This document shows positions 33,845 to 41,348 of a DNA stretch of 64,000 nt, piece after piece. The translations under genes were made by a program, and so were the position numbers. Every line of letters starts with the position of its first letter. The first letter of the stretch is position 1. Origin of the DNA: Microbacterium sp. LWO12-1.2 (GTDB taxonomy: Bacteria > Actinomycetota > Actinomycetes > Actinomycetales > Microbacteriaceae); contig NZ_JBEGII010000001.1 of NCBI RefSeq assembly GCF_040675875.1, forward strand, positions 2,356,001 through 2,420,000. Direction: 5' to 3'. The notes under the pieces are model-generated. The model was given only the letters and a program-made list of their open reading frames with translations, was not told the origin of the DNA and searched no databases.

Positions 33845-34884
33845 TGTTCGCGGCGACGTTCTTCGACGGCGAGGAATGGCGCGAGGGCGCCATCGGCCTC
33901 GTCGACGGGCGACTGCTGCTGCGCGACGAACCCGCCCCCGCCGACGCGCCTCGACTCGACGGCGTGATCGTCGGCGGATACACCGACCACCACGTGCACC
34001 TGCAGCTCGTCGACCACACGCTGTTGGCCGGCTCGGCGCTCGGCCGGGTGGTCGACCTCGGCGCGAATCCCGAGGTCGTGGCGCAGCTCGCGGTTCACAA
34101 CTCCTCAATGAACTCGCCCCGCGCGGGTTCGGGGGCGACCTCCGCCCCCAGAGCCGCTGTTCTTGAGGAGTTACGAACACCACACCGACCAGAGATCGTC
34201 TTCGCCGGCGCCTTCCTCACCCCGCCCAGCGGCTACCCGTCCGACCGCGACTGGGCCCCTGGGGGCTCGGTGCGTGAGGTCGGCGACGCCGCGTCAGCCG
34301 CCCGAGCCGTGAGGGAGATGGCGGATGCCGGCGCCTCCTGCATCAAGGTCGCGAGCAACGCGCACGCGGGTCTGGTGTTCGACGACGCACTGTTCCGCCT
34401 GATCGTCGAGCTCGCTGCGGAGCGCGGCCTCGACGTCACAGCTCATGCCGAAGGCCAGGGCGAGGCGCAGCGCGTCGCCCGCCTGGGTGCCCGTCGCCTC
34501 GCGCACGCCCCGTTCACCGAACGCCTCAGCGACGACGAGATCGCCGAGCAGGCGGCATCCGTCTCCTGGATCTCGACGCTCGCGATCCACAGCGGCGCAG
34601 ACCTGACCGTCGCCATCCACAACGTCCGACGCTTCCACACGGCGGGCGGCACCGTGCGCTACGGCACCGACATGGGCAACGGCCCCACGCCCGTCGGCCT
34701 GAACGGTGCCGAGCTCCGGGCACTCCGCGACGCCGGCCTCGATGACGCGGCGCTCCTGCGTGCGCTCGCGCCATGCGACCCCCGCGACGCGTCCGCGCTG
34801 CTGCTCCTCCTGCCCGGCCGCTCCCCCGCGACCGCCGACCCCTCGCTCGCCCGCCCGCTCACCCCCGCCGATCTGAAGGTGTGA
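33844..34884 (+). CDS. Amidohydrolase-family protein, candidate N-formylkynurenine formamidase
   Basis: A 346-residue metal-dependent hydrolase. Ligands are visible: HHVH in GYTDHHVHLQ, a carboxylatable Lys in ASCIKVAS, His in DVTAHAEG, His in RRLAHAPF and Asp in RYGTDMGN. It lies between kynA and kynU where a formamidase is expected, and no KynB-type or alpha/beta-hydrolase formamidase is nearby, so hydrolysis of N-formylkynurenine is a reasonable inference. Residues about 84-112 come from a palindromic insertion (34093-34178) that keeps the frame open. Confidence 0.85.
   Translation: MFAATFFDGEEWREGAIGLVDGRLLLRDEPAPADAPRLDGVIVGGYTDHHVHLQLVDHTLLAGSALGRVVDLGANPEVVAQLAVHNSSMNSPRAGSGATSAPRAAVLEELRTPHRPEIVFAGAFLTPPSGYPSDRDWAPGGSVREVGDAASAARAVREMADAGASCIKVASNAHAGLVFDDALFRLIVELAAERGLDVTAHAEGQGEAQRVARLGARRLAHAPFTERLSDDEIAEQAASVSWISTLAIHSGADLTVAIHNVRRFHTAGGTVRYGTDMGNGPTPVGLNGAELRALRDAGLDDAALLRALAPCDPRDASALLLLLPGRSPATADPSLARPLTPADLKV
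34093..34178. repeat. 86-bp palindromic element inserted in the amidohydrolase gene
   Basis: Sixteen-base arms GTTCxxAACTCCTCAA, inverted and identical at 14 of 16 positions, bound an 86-bp segment. The inner 10 bases AACTCCTCAA (34099-34108) and TTGAGGAGTT (34163-34172) match exactly. The encoded residues are Ser/Arg/Ala-rich and interrupt the otherwise family-like sequence between AQLA and PEIVFAGAFL. This resembles small non-autonomous palindromic elements that insert in frame. Confidence 0.75.
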
Positions 34885-34885
34885 C

Positions 34886-36175
34886 ATGACCGACTCCCTC
34901 GACACCCGCCTGCTCGACCGCGCCCGCGCCCTCGACGCCGCCGACCCGCTGCACGCGCATCTCGCGGCCTTCGCCGACGCCCCGGGCGTCACCGCGTACC
35001 TCGACGGCAACTCCCTCGGACGACCGCTGCGCGACACCCCCGAGAAGCTCGCCGCCTTCGTGCGCGAAGACTGGGGCACTCGGCTGATCCGCTCGTGGGA
35101 CGAGCAGTGGATGGCACTGCCCATGGAGCTCGGCGACCGGATCGGCCGGGTCGCCCTCGGAGCCGCGCCCGGCCAGACCGTGGTCGCCGATTCGACCAGC
35201 GTGCTGATCTACAAGCTGCTGCGTGCGGCCCTTCGACAGGCTCAGGGACCCACCGGCAGAGCTCAGGGACCCACCGGCGAAGCTCAGGGACCCGACGTCG
35301 AGACCTCCCGCACCGAGATCGTGATGGAGGCCGGCAACTTCCCGACCGACCGCTTCCTGGTCGCCGGTGTCGCCGCCGAGACCGGCATGACCGTGCGCTG
35401 GCTCGAACCGGACCCGGTGCACGGCGTCACGGTCGACGATGTCGCGGCCGTCGTCTCCGAGCGCACCGCCCTGGTCTCGCTCAGTCACGTCGACTACCGC
35501 TCCGGCGCTCTCGCGGATATGCCGGCGATCACGGATGCTGTCCACGCGGCCGGAGCCCTGATGATGTGGGACCTGTGCCATTCCGCGGGCGTGATCCCGA
35601 TGCAGCTCGACGACTGGGGTGTCGACATGGCCGTGGGCTGCACCTACAAGTATCTGAACGGCGGGCCCGGTTCCCCGGCCTTCGCGTATCTGCGCCGTGA
35701 TCTGCAGGGCGTGCTGCGCCAGCCGATCCAGGGTTGGTGGAGCGCCGCCGACATCTTCGCCATGGGACCGGAGTACGTGCCGGCCGACGACATCCGTCAG
35801 CTGCTCAGCGGCACGCCGCCCGTGACGTCGATGCTCGCGATGCAGGGAATGCTCGACCTGATCGAGCAGTCGTCGATCGCGCAGATCCGCGCCAAATCGG
35901 TCTCCCTCACCGACCTCGCCGTCGAGGCCTACGACGAGGTGCTCTCACCGCTGGGCGTGCGGCTGCTGAGTCCTCGTGATGCAGCCCTCCGCGGCGGGCA
36001 CGTCACGGTCGGGCATCCGGACTTCCGTGCGGTGACGCAGCGGCTGTGGGCGGACGGGATCATCCCCGACTTCCGTTTCCCCGATGGCATCCGACTCGGA
36101 CTCTCACCCCTGAGCACCTCGCACGTCGAGACCGTGACGGGCGTGCTCGCCATCCGCGACGCTCTGCGCGCATGA
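34886..36175 (+). CDS. kynU: Kynureninase
   Basis: A 429-residue PLP enzyme that cleaves kynurenine to anthranilate and alanine. K255 in GCTYKYLNGGPGSP is the Schiff-base Lys; YLDGNSLGRP near the N-terminus, DLCHSAG and GWWSA are family motifs. Residues about 115-137 (RQAQGPTG and two further AQGP units) are encoded by the TTCGACAGGCTCAG element with its 21-bp tail repeats, in a surface loop before the MEAGNFPTDRF strand. The start follows the amidohydrolase stop by one base. It overlaps the PaaX gene by four. Confidence 0.95.
   Translation: MTDSLDTRLLDRARALDAADPLHAHLAAFADAPGVTAYLDGNSLGRPLRDTPEKLAAFVREDWGTRLIRSWDEQWMALPMELGDRIGRVALGAAPGQTVVADSTSVLIYKLLRAALRQAQGPTGRAQGPTGEAQGPDVETSRTEIVMEAGNFPTDRFLVAGVAAETGMTVRWLEPDPVHGVTVDDVAAVVSERTALVSLSHVDYRSGALADMPAITDAVHAAGALMMWDLCHSAGVIPMQLDDWGVDMAVGCTYKYLNGGPGSPAFAYLRRDLQGVLRQPIQGWWSAADIFAMGPEYVPADDIRQLLSGTPPVTSMLAMQGMLDLIEQSSIAQIRAKSVSLTDLAVEAYDEVLSPLGVRLLSPRDAALRGGHVTVGHPDFRAVTQRLWADGIIPDFRFPDGIRLGLSPLSTSHVETVTGVLAIRDALRA
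35232..35302 (+). repeat. TTCGACAGGCTCAG element with 21-bp repeats inside kynU
   Basis: The 14-mer at 35232-35245 is followed by CTCAGGGACCCACCGGC units beginning at 35241, 35262 and 35283, exactly 21 bp apart. In frame they encode AQGPTG(R/E) repeats within kynureninase, a module absent from the family consensus as I know it. Confidence 0.9.
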
Positions 36176-37017
36176 CCACCGAGGCGCACACGACAGTCGA
36201 CGCACCGGCGGCACCCGGAGTGCTCGACGACATCGATGCGCGCCCCGGCAGCACCGCATCGCTGCTGCGCACACTCATCGGGCTGTTCCTGCGTCCGCTC
36301 GGCGGCTGGATCTCGGCGGCCGACCTCGTCGCGCTCGCGGACGATCTCGGCATCCCCACGGCGCAGGCGCGCACCGGCATCACACGCCTGAAGCAGAAGG
36401 GACTCCTGCTCGCGGAGCGCGAAGACGCGATCGGCTACCGCCTGAATCCCGCCGCCGTGCCGATGCTGGAGCGCGGCGACCGACGCATCTTCGCGATGCG
36501 CGAGATGCAGGACCAGGATCCGTGGTGCCTGATCTCGTTCTCGATCCCGGAGAGCGCACGCAGCGTGCGTCATCAGCTGCGCCGGCGGCTGCAGTGGATC
36601 GGGGCCGGTACCGTCTCGCCGGCGCTGTGGATGTGTCCCGGACACCTGCAGGGCGAGGTCGAGCTGCTCCTCGATGAGTTGGACGCGCGCCGGTGGGTCA
36701 CGCTGTTCCAGGCCGGCGCTCCGCAGACAGCCGTTCCCCTGGTCGACGCAGCAGCCGAGTGGTGGGATCTGCAGGCGTTGCGCGCCGAGCACCACGTGTT
36801 CCAACGCTCACTCGAGGCCCTTCCCGCGGAACCGTTCGCCGCCTACGTGCAGCTGATCGACAGCTGGCGGGTGCTCCCCTACGTCGACCCCGGCCTTCCG
36901 CCGTCGATGCTGCCCGCCGACTGGCCGGGACGTCGCAGCTTCGACGAGTTCGCGCGGCTGTCGGCAGCGCTCGCCGCGCCCGCGCTCGCGCACGTGCACG
37001 CGGTCACCGACCGCTGA
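36172..37017 (+). CDS. PaaX-family transcriptional regulator
   Basis: A 281-residue PaaX-like protein: an N-terminal winged helix (about residues 30-100; GWISAADLVALADDLGI and ARTGITRLKQKGLL) and a C-terminal effector domain with FSIPESARSVRHQLRRRL. PaaX represses phenylacetyl-CoA catabolism in other bacteria; here it overlaps kynU (ATGA) and most likely regulates the kyn operon, with a CoA-thioester or anthranilate-derived effector as inference. Confidence 0.88.
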   Translation: MTTEAHTTVDAPAAPGVLDDIDARPGSTASLLRTLIGLFLRPLGGWISAADLVALADDLGIPTAQARTGITRLKQKGLLLAEREDAIGYRLNPAAVPMLERGDRRIFAMREMQDQDPWCLISFSIPESARSVRHQLRRRLQWIGAGTVSPALWMCPGHLQGEVELLLDELDARRWVTLFQAGAPQTAVPLVDAAAEWWDLQALRAEHHVFQRSLEALPAEPFAAYVQLIDSWRVLPYVDPGLPPSMLPADWPGRRSFDEFARLSAALAAPALAHVHAVTDR

Positions 37018-37075
37018 GCCCGCGGGCCTCGTACGACGCCTCGGCCTGCGACATCGCGGGCGAGGGACAGCAGCG

Positions 37076-38086
37076 TCACGCCGCGCCTGGGCTCGGCGCC
37101 GCCGTCGTCGCCCTCACGACCAGGCGCGTCGGCAATGTCACGTGCATCTCCTCGACGGGCTGCCCGGCGAGGAGCGTGAACACCATCTCGGCCGCGACAC
37201 TCCCCAGCCGGCGCATCGGCTGCTGGATCGTCGTGAGAGGCAGGGCTCGGCGCGACGCTTCGGGCACGTCGTCGAAGCCGATCACGGAGAGGTCTTCCGG
37301 CACGCGCAACCCCAGCTCGTGCGCCACCTCGATCACGGCGATGGCCGACAGATCGTTCGCCGCGAAGACGGCCGTCGGGCGCGACGGTCCCGCCAGCAGC
37401 AACCGGGCCGAATCCCTCGTCGTCTCGAGCTCGTAACGCCCCGCGCGGATCAGGTCGGGGTCGACGGGGATGCCGGCGTCGGAGAGCGCGCGGCGATACC
37501 CGGCGTCACGGAGGCCGGCGGAGCGGAGGTCGGGTCTCCCGCCGAGGAAGCTGATCCGGCGGTGTCCGAGTTCGAGCAGATGCCGGGTCGCGGTCAGTGC
37601 ACCGCCGAAGCTGTCGGATTCGACGGTCGGCAGATCCGCACGACCCGTGTGCGGATCGATCGCGACGACGGGGATCCCGGTCGACGCGCCGACGACGGTG
37701 GGTGTGACCATGATCGCCGCGTCGATGAGCGTGCCGGAGAGCCGGCTGAGCGATCTCCGCTCCCACCCCTCGCCCTGGCCGTGCCGTGACCCGCTGTACG
37801 CCAGCAGGTCGACGGCCGTGTCGTTCACCGCGGCTCCGACACCTTTGAGGATCTCGGCGCTGAACGGCTCGAAGCCGGCCAGGAGCACCCCGATGACACC
37901 CGTGCGGCGGGCCCTCATGCTGCTGGCGACCAGGCTCGATTCGTAGCCGAGCTCCTGCACGACGTCGAGCACGCGCTTGACCGTCGCATCCGCGATCCCG
38001 TAGCGCCCGTTGACGGCCTTCGAGACCGTCGACACCGAGACTCCTGCCGCCTGTGCGACGTCGTGGATCGTGGTTCTCCCGCTCAT
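37076..38086 (-). CDS. LacI-family regulator of the sugar importer
   Basis: A 336-residue LacI protein with an N-terminal HTH (TIHDVAQAAGVSVSTVSKAVNG), hinge helix region (SSLVASSMRARRTG) and a periplasmic-binding-like sugar domain (AVFAANDLSAIA; SVIGFDDVPEA). It is divergent from an oligosaccharide ABC importer and GH3 glycosidase operon. A palindrome GTTTTCGAAAAC lies between, so it should repress the importer operon until its sugar inducer binds. Confidence 0.93.
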   Translation of the reverse strand: MSGRTTIHDVAQAAGVSVSTVSKAVNGRYGIADATVKRVLDVVQELGYESSLVASSMRARRTGVIGVLLAGFEPFSAEILKGVGAAVNDTAVDLLAYSGSRHGQGEGWERRSLSRLSGTLIDAAIMVTPTVVGASTGIPVVAIDPHTGRADLPTVESDSFGGALTATRHLLELGHRRISFLGGRPDLRSAGLRDAGYRRALSDAGIPVDPDLIRAGRYELETTRDSARLLLAGPSRPTAVFAANDLSAIAVIEVAHELGLRVPEDLSVIGFDDVPEASRRALPLTTIQQPMRRLGSVAAEMVFTLLAGQPVEEMHVTLPTRLVVRATTAAPSPGAA

Positions 38087-38121
38087 GATTGCTCAGCGTA
38101 TCCGCGAGTGTCCTCACAATG

Positions 38122-38143
38122 GAAACTGTTTTCGAAAACGTTT
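38122..38143. promoter_or_regulatory. LacI-type operator upstream of the sugar ABC operon
   Basis: Perfect 12-bp palindrome GTTTTCGAAAAC (38128-38139), extended by AAAC on the left and GTTT on the right with a one-base offset. TTGACG (38142-38147), a plausible -35 of the importer operon, abuts it, so bound repressor would block the polymerase. Confidence 0.6.
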
Positions 38144-38250
38144 GACGACTCTCGGCAACGGGATCAGACTGCATCCCGACGCGGTCTCACCTTGCTGCCG
38201 CGGCGCCTGCATCGATGCGGCGCACAACTCTCGATGAGGAGAACGATCAC

Positions 38251-39540
38251 ATGAACAGCACACGGCGTTCCTTGGTCTCCGCGGCCGCACTCGCAGCCGT
38301 CGGGGCACTCGCTCTGAGCGGGTGCACAGCCAGCACCCCGGAAGAGGGCGGGGATTCGGCGATGACCCTCTGGCACAACTCCACCACCGGCCCCGGGGTC
38401 AAGTTCTGGGAAGACACGGTCGCCGCCTTCGAGAAGGAGAACCCCGGGGTCACGATCGACATCCAGTCGATCCAGAACGAGGACCTCGACGGCAAGCTCC
38501 AGACGGCGCTCAACTCCGGCGACGCTCCCGACATCTTCCTGCAGCGCGGCGGCGGCAAGATGGCGGCCATGGTGAAGGCCGGTCAGCTCAAGGACCTGAC
38601 CGACGTGATCAGCGGCCCCGCGGCGGAGGAGATCCCCGACGCGGCGTACTCCGCCAACAGCCTCGACGGCAAGCGATACGCGATGCCGGTGGCCGTGCTC
38701 CCCGGCGGCCTGTTCTACAGCCAGGATCTGTTCGATGAGGCGGGCATCACCGAGAACCCCGCCACGCTCGACGAGCTCGAGACGGCGACCGAGAAGCTGA
38801 AGGCAGCAGGAATCGCGCCGATCGCCCTGGGCGCGAAGGATGCCTGGCCCGCCGCGCACTGGTACTACTGGCTCGCGCTGCGCGAGTGCAGCGAAGACAC
38901 CCTCGCCAAGGCCGCCGACGAGATGAACTTCGACGACGAGTGCTGGGTGCGCGCGGGAGAAGACCTGCAGGCGTTCGCCGACACCGAGCCGTTCAACGAC
39001 GGCTTCCTCACCACCACCGCGCAGCAGGGTGCAGGCAGCTCGGCGGGACTCATCGCCAACCACCAGGCCGGCATGGAACTCATGGGCGCTTGGAACCCCG
39101 GTGTGATCGGATCGCTGACGCCCGACCAGAAGCCGCTGGCCGACCTGGCCTGGTTCCCGTTCCCCGAGGTCGAGGGCGGCGAAGGCCAGCCCGGATCGAT
39201 GATGGGCGGCGTCGACGGATACTCGTGCTCGGTCGATGCGCCTGATGCCTGTGTCGACTTCCTGAACTACCTCGGCACGTCAGAGGTGCAGACGGCCTAC
39301 TACAAGGCCTTCAACGCTCCCCCGGTCAACACCGTCGCGCAGGAGGCCGTGACCGAGCCGTACCTGCAGTCGATCCTCGAGGCGTACAACGCGGCACCGT
39401 ACGCGTCGCAGTGGCTCGACACCGTCTACGGACAGAACGTGGGCAACGCGCTCAACGTCGCCGTGGTCAACATGCTCGCCGGTCAGGGAACCCCGGAGGA
39501 CATCGTCAAGGCCGTCCAGGATGCCGCAGCCAAGGCATAA
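38251..39540 (+). CDS. Sugar ABC transporter substrate-binding lipoprotein (CUT1)
   Basis: A 429-residue precursor with a lipobox LSGC and a family-1 solute-binding fold (MTLWHNSTTGPG; NSGDAPDIFLQRGGG; MPVAVLPGGLFYSQDLF). It captures an oligosaccharide outside the membrane. GAGGAG precedes the chosen ATG; an earlier in-frame ATG at 38215 has no such site and would not give a proper signal peptide. The first permease gene starts inside its last codons. The GH3 enzyme in the same operon suggests a beta-glucoside or beta-xyloside. Confidence 0.93.
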   Translation: MNSTRRSLVSAAALAAVGALALSGCTASTPEEGGDSAMTLWHNSTTGPGVKFWEDTVAAFEKENPGVTIDIQSIQNEDLDGKLQTALNSGDAPDIFLQRGGGKMAAMVKAGQLKDLTDVISGPAAEEIPDAAYSANSLDGKRYAMPVAVLPGGLFYSQDLFDEAGITENPATLDELETATEKLKAAGIAPIALGAKDAWPAAHWYYWLALRECSEDTLAKAADEMNFDDECWVRAGEDLQAFADTEPFNDGFLTTTAQQGAGSSAGLIANHQAGMELMGAWNPGVIGSLTPDQKPLADLAWFPFPEVEGGEGQPGSMMGGVDGYSCSVDAPDACVDFLNYLGTSEVQTAYYKAFNAPPVNTVAQEAVTEPYLQSILEAYNAAPYASQWLDTVYGQNVGNALNVAVVNMLAGQGTPEDIVKAVQDAAAKA

Positions 39541-40459
39541 GGCGGCCGCCCGGCTGGAAGTCATCCTTCTGGCCGGGCCCGCCCTCCTGGTCTTCCTCGC
39601 CTTCGTCATCTTCCCGGTGCTGATGGCGGCCTACTACGGCTTCTTCAGCTGGCAGGGCTACGGTCCGCCGACGGACTTCGTGGGTCTGAAGAACTATCTG
39701 ACGATCCTGCAGGATCCGCTGTTCCACGATGCGCTCGCGCACAATGGCTTCATCCTGGTCTTCTCCCTCGTGCTGCAGGGGCCGGCGGCGATCCTGCTGG
39801 CACTTCTCCTCAATCGGCGGATGCGCGGGCAGTCGCTCATCCGCGTGCTGATCTTCATCCCGTATGTGATCTCCGAAGTCGTGGTCGGCACGGGGTGGAG
39901 CCTGATGCTGCAGACGAGCGGGGCGTTCAACGACCTGCTGAAGAACATGGGACTCGGCTTCCTCGCGAACGACTGGCTGTCGAATCCCGACATCGCCATC
40001 TGGACGCTGATGGTGATCATCACCTGGAAGTACGTCGGCTTCGCCGTCATCCTCTTCCTCGCCGGCCTCCAGGGCATTCCCGAGGAGCTGCACGAGGCCG
40101 CGGCGATCGACGGCGCCTCATACTGGCAGATCCAGTGGCGCATCACGCTGCCGCTGCTCGCTCCGACGCTGCGCATCTGGGCGTTCCTGTCGATCATCGG
40201 CTCGCTGCAGCTGTTCGATCTCGTCTACATCATCTGGGGGCAGTACATCGCCTCCACCGCCGGCACCTCGACCATGGCGACCTACATGGTCTCCGAGGGG
40301 CGCAACGCCGGCAACTTCGGATACGGCAACGCGGTCGCGGTGGTGCTGTTCCTCATCTCGCTCGTGGTGGCGCTGATCTATCAGCGCGCTGTGCTCAAGC
40401 GCGACACCGACGGCGCTCTCACCGGCGCCCCCGCACGGAAGAAGAGGACCAGGGCATGA
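39521..40459 (+). CDS. Sugar ABC transporter permease (MalF-like)
   Basis: A 312-residue CUT1 permease with six helices and the cytoplasmic coupling motif EELHEAAAIDGASYWQIQW before TLPLL. The ATG overlaps the binding-protein gene by 20 bases; the N-terminus (HKAAARLEVILLAGPALLVF) is as expected for the family. The following permease overlaps by four bases. The ATPase of this importer is not in the operon; CUT1 systems often share an MsmK-like ATPase encoded elsewhere. Confidence 0.92.
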   Translation: MPQPRHKAAARLEVILLAGPALLVFLAFVIFPVLMAAYYGFFSWQGYGPPTDFVGLKNYLTILQDPLFHDALAHNGFILVFSLVLQGPAAILLALLLNRRMRGQSLIRVLIFIPYVISEVVVGTGWSLMLQTSGAFNDLLKNMGLGFLANDWLSNPDIAIWTLMVIITWKYVGFAVILFLAGLQGIPEELHEAAAIDGASYWQIQWRITLPLLAPTLRIWAFLSIIGSLQLFDLVYIIWGQYIASTAGTSTMATYMVSEGRNAGNFGYGNAVAVVLFLISLVVALIYQRAVLKRDTDGALTGAPARKKRTRA

Positions 40460-41346
40460 CCGCCACCTCGCTACTCGTCACGCAACGGCCGGCGCGGCCT
40501 GGACGTCCGGACCGACCGGCACGGGCACGACTGCCCTGGGCCAACCCCACCGTGTACTTCGTGGCGCTGATCGTGGTCGGGCTCATGTTGGCCCCGATCG
40601 CGTACATCATCATCGGCGGGTTCCGCACGAACGCCCAGATCACGACCGACCCGTCTGGTCTGCCGCAGCCGTGGATCCTGTCGAACTACCTCGACGTCAT
40701 CACCGGCGGGGTGTTCTGGCGGCAGGTGCTCAACTCCACGATCGTCGCACTCGCCACCACGATCGGCGTGGTCGCACTCGGGCTGATGGCCGCGTATGTG
40801 CTGGCCAGGTATCGGTTCGCGGGGCGTGGAGTGCTCTACGCGTTCTTCGCCGCCGGGCTCATGTTCCCGCTGACCGTCGCGATCACCCCGCTGTACATCG
40901 TGGTGCGCAACCTCGGCCTGATGAACTCGCTCGGCGGGGTCATCCTGCCGCAGATCGCGTTCGCGCTGCCGACCACGATCATCATCCTGGTGCCGTTCCT
41001 GCGCGCCATCCCCGACGAGATCCAGGAGGCGGCCTTCATCGACGGATGCAGCCGGATCGGCTTCTTCTGGCGGATGGTGCTGCCCCTGTCGATCCCCGGA
41101 GTGATCACGACCGGCATCCTGGCCTTCATCGGCAGCTGGAACGGGTACCTCCTGCCGCTGTTCGTGCTCAACGACGCCGCGGCGTTCACACTGCCGCTGG
41201 GCGTGCAGTCGTTCGCATCGCAGTACTCGGTCGACACGGCGAAGGTGCTGGCGTTCACCTCGCTGTCGATGATCCCTGCGCTGATCTTCTTCAGCCTGTT
41301 CGAGCGTCGCATCGTCGGCGGCCTGACCGGCGCCGTCAAGGGTTGA
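40456..41346 (+). CDS. Sugar ABC transporter permease (MalG-like)
   Basis: A 296-residue CUT1 permease with six helices and the coupling motif DEIQEAAFIDGCSRIGFFW. It has a short Pro/Arg-rich cytoplasmic N-terminus. It pairs with the preceding MalF-type permease (ATGA overlap) to form the channel. The GH3 gene begins two bases after its stop, so import and hydrolysis are one transcriptional unit. Confidence 0.93.
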   Translation: MTATSLLVTQRPARPGRPDRPARARLPWANPTVYFVALIVVGLMLAPIAYIIIGGFRTNAQITTDPSGLPQPWILSNYLDVITGGVFWRQVLNSTIVALATTIGVVALGLMAAYVLARYRFAGRGVLYAFFAAGLMFPLTVAITPLYIVVRNLGLMNSLGGVILPQIAFALPTTIIILVPFLRAIPDEIQEAAFIDGCSRIGFFWRMVLPLSIPGVITTGILAFIGSWNGYLLPLFVLNDAAAFTLPLGVQSFASQYSVDTAKVLAFTSLSMIPALIFFSLFERRIVGGLTGAVKG

Positions 41347-41348
41347 AC

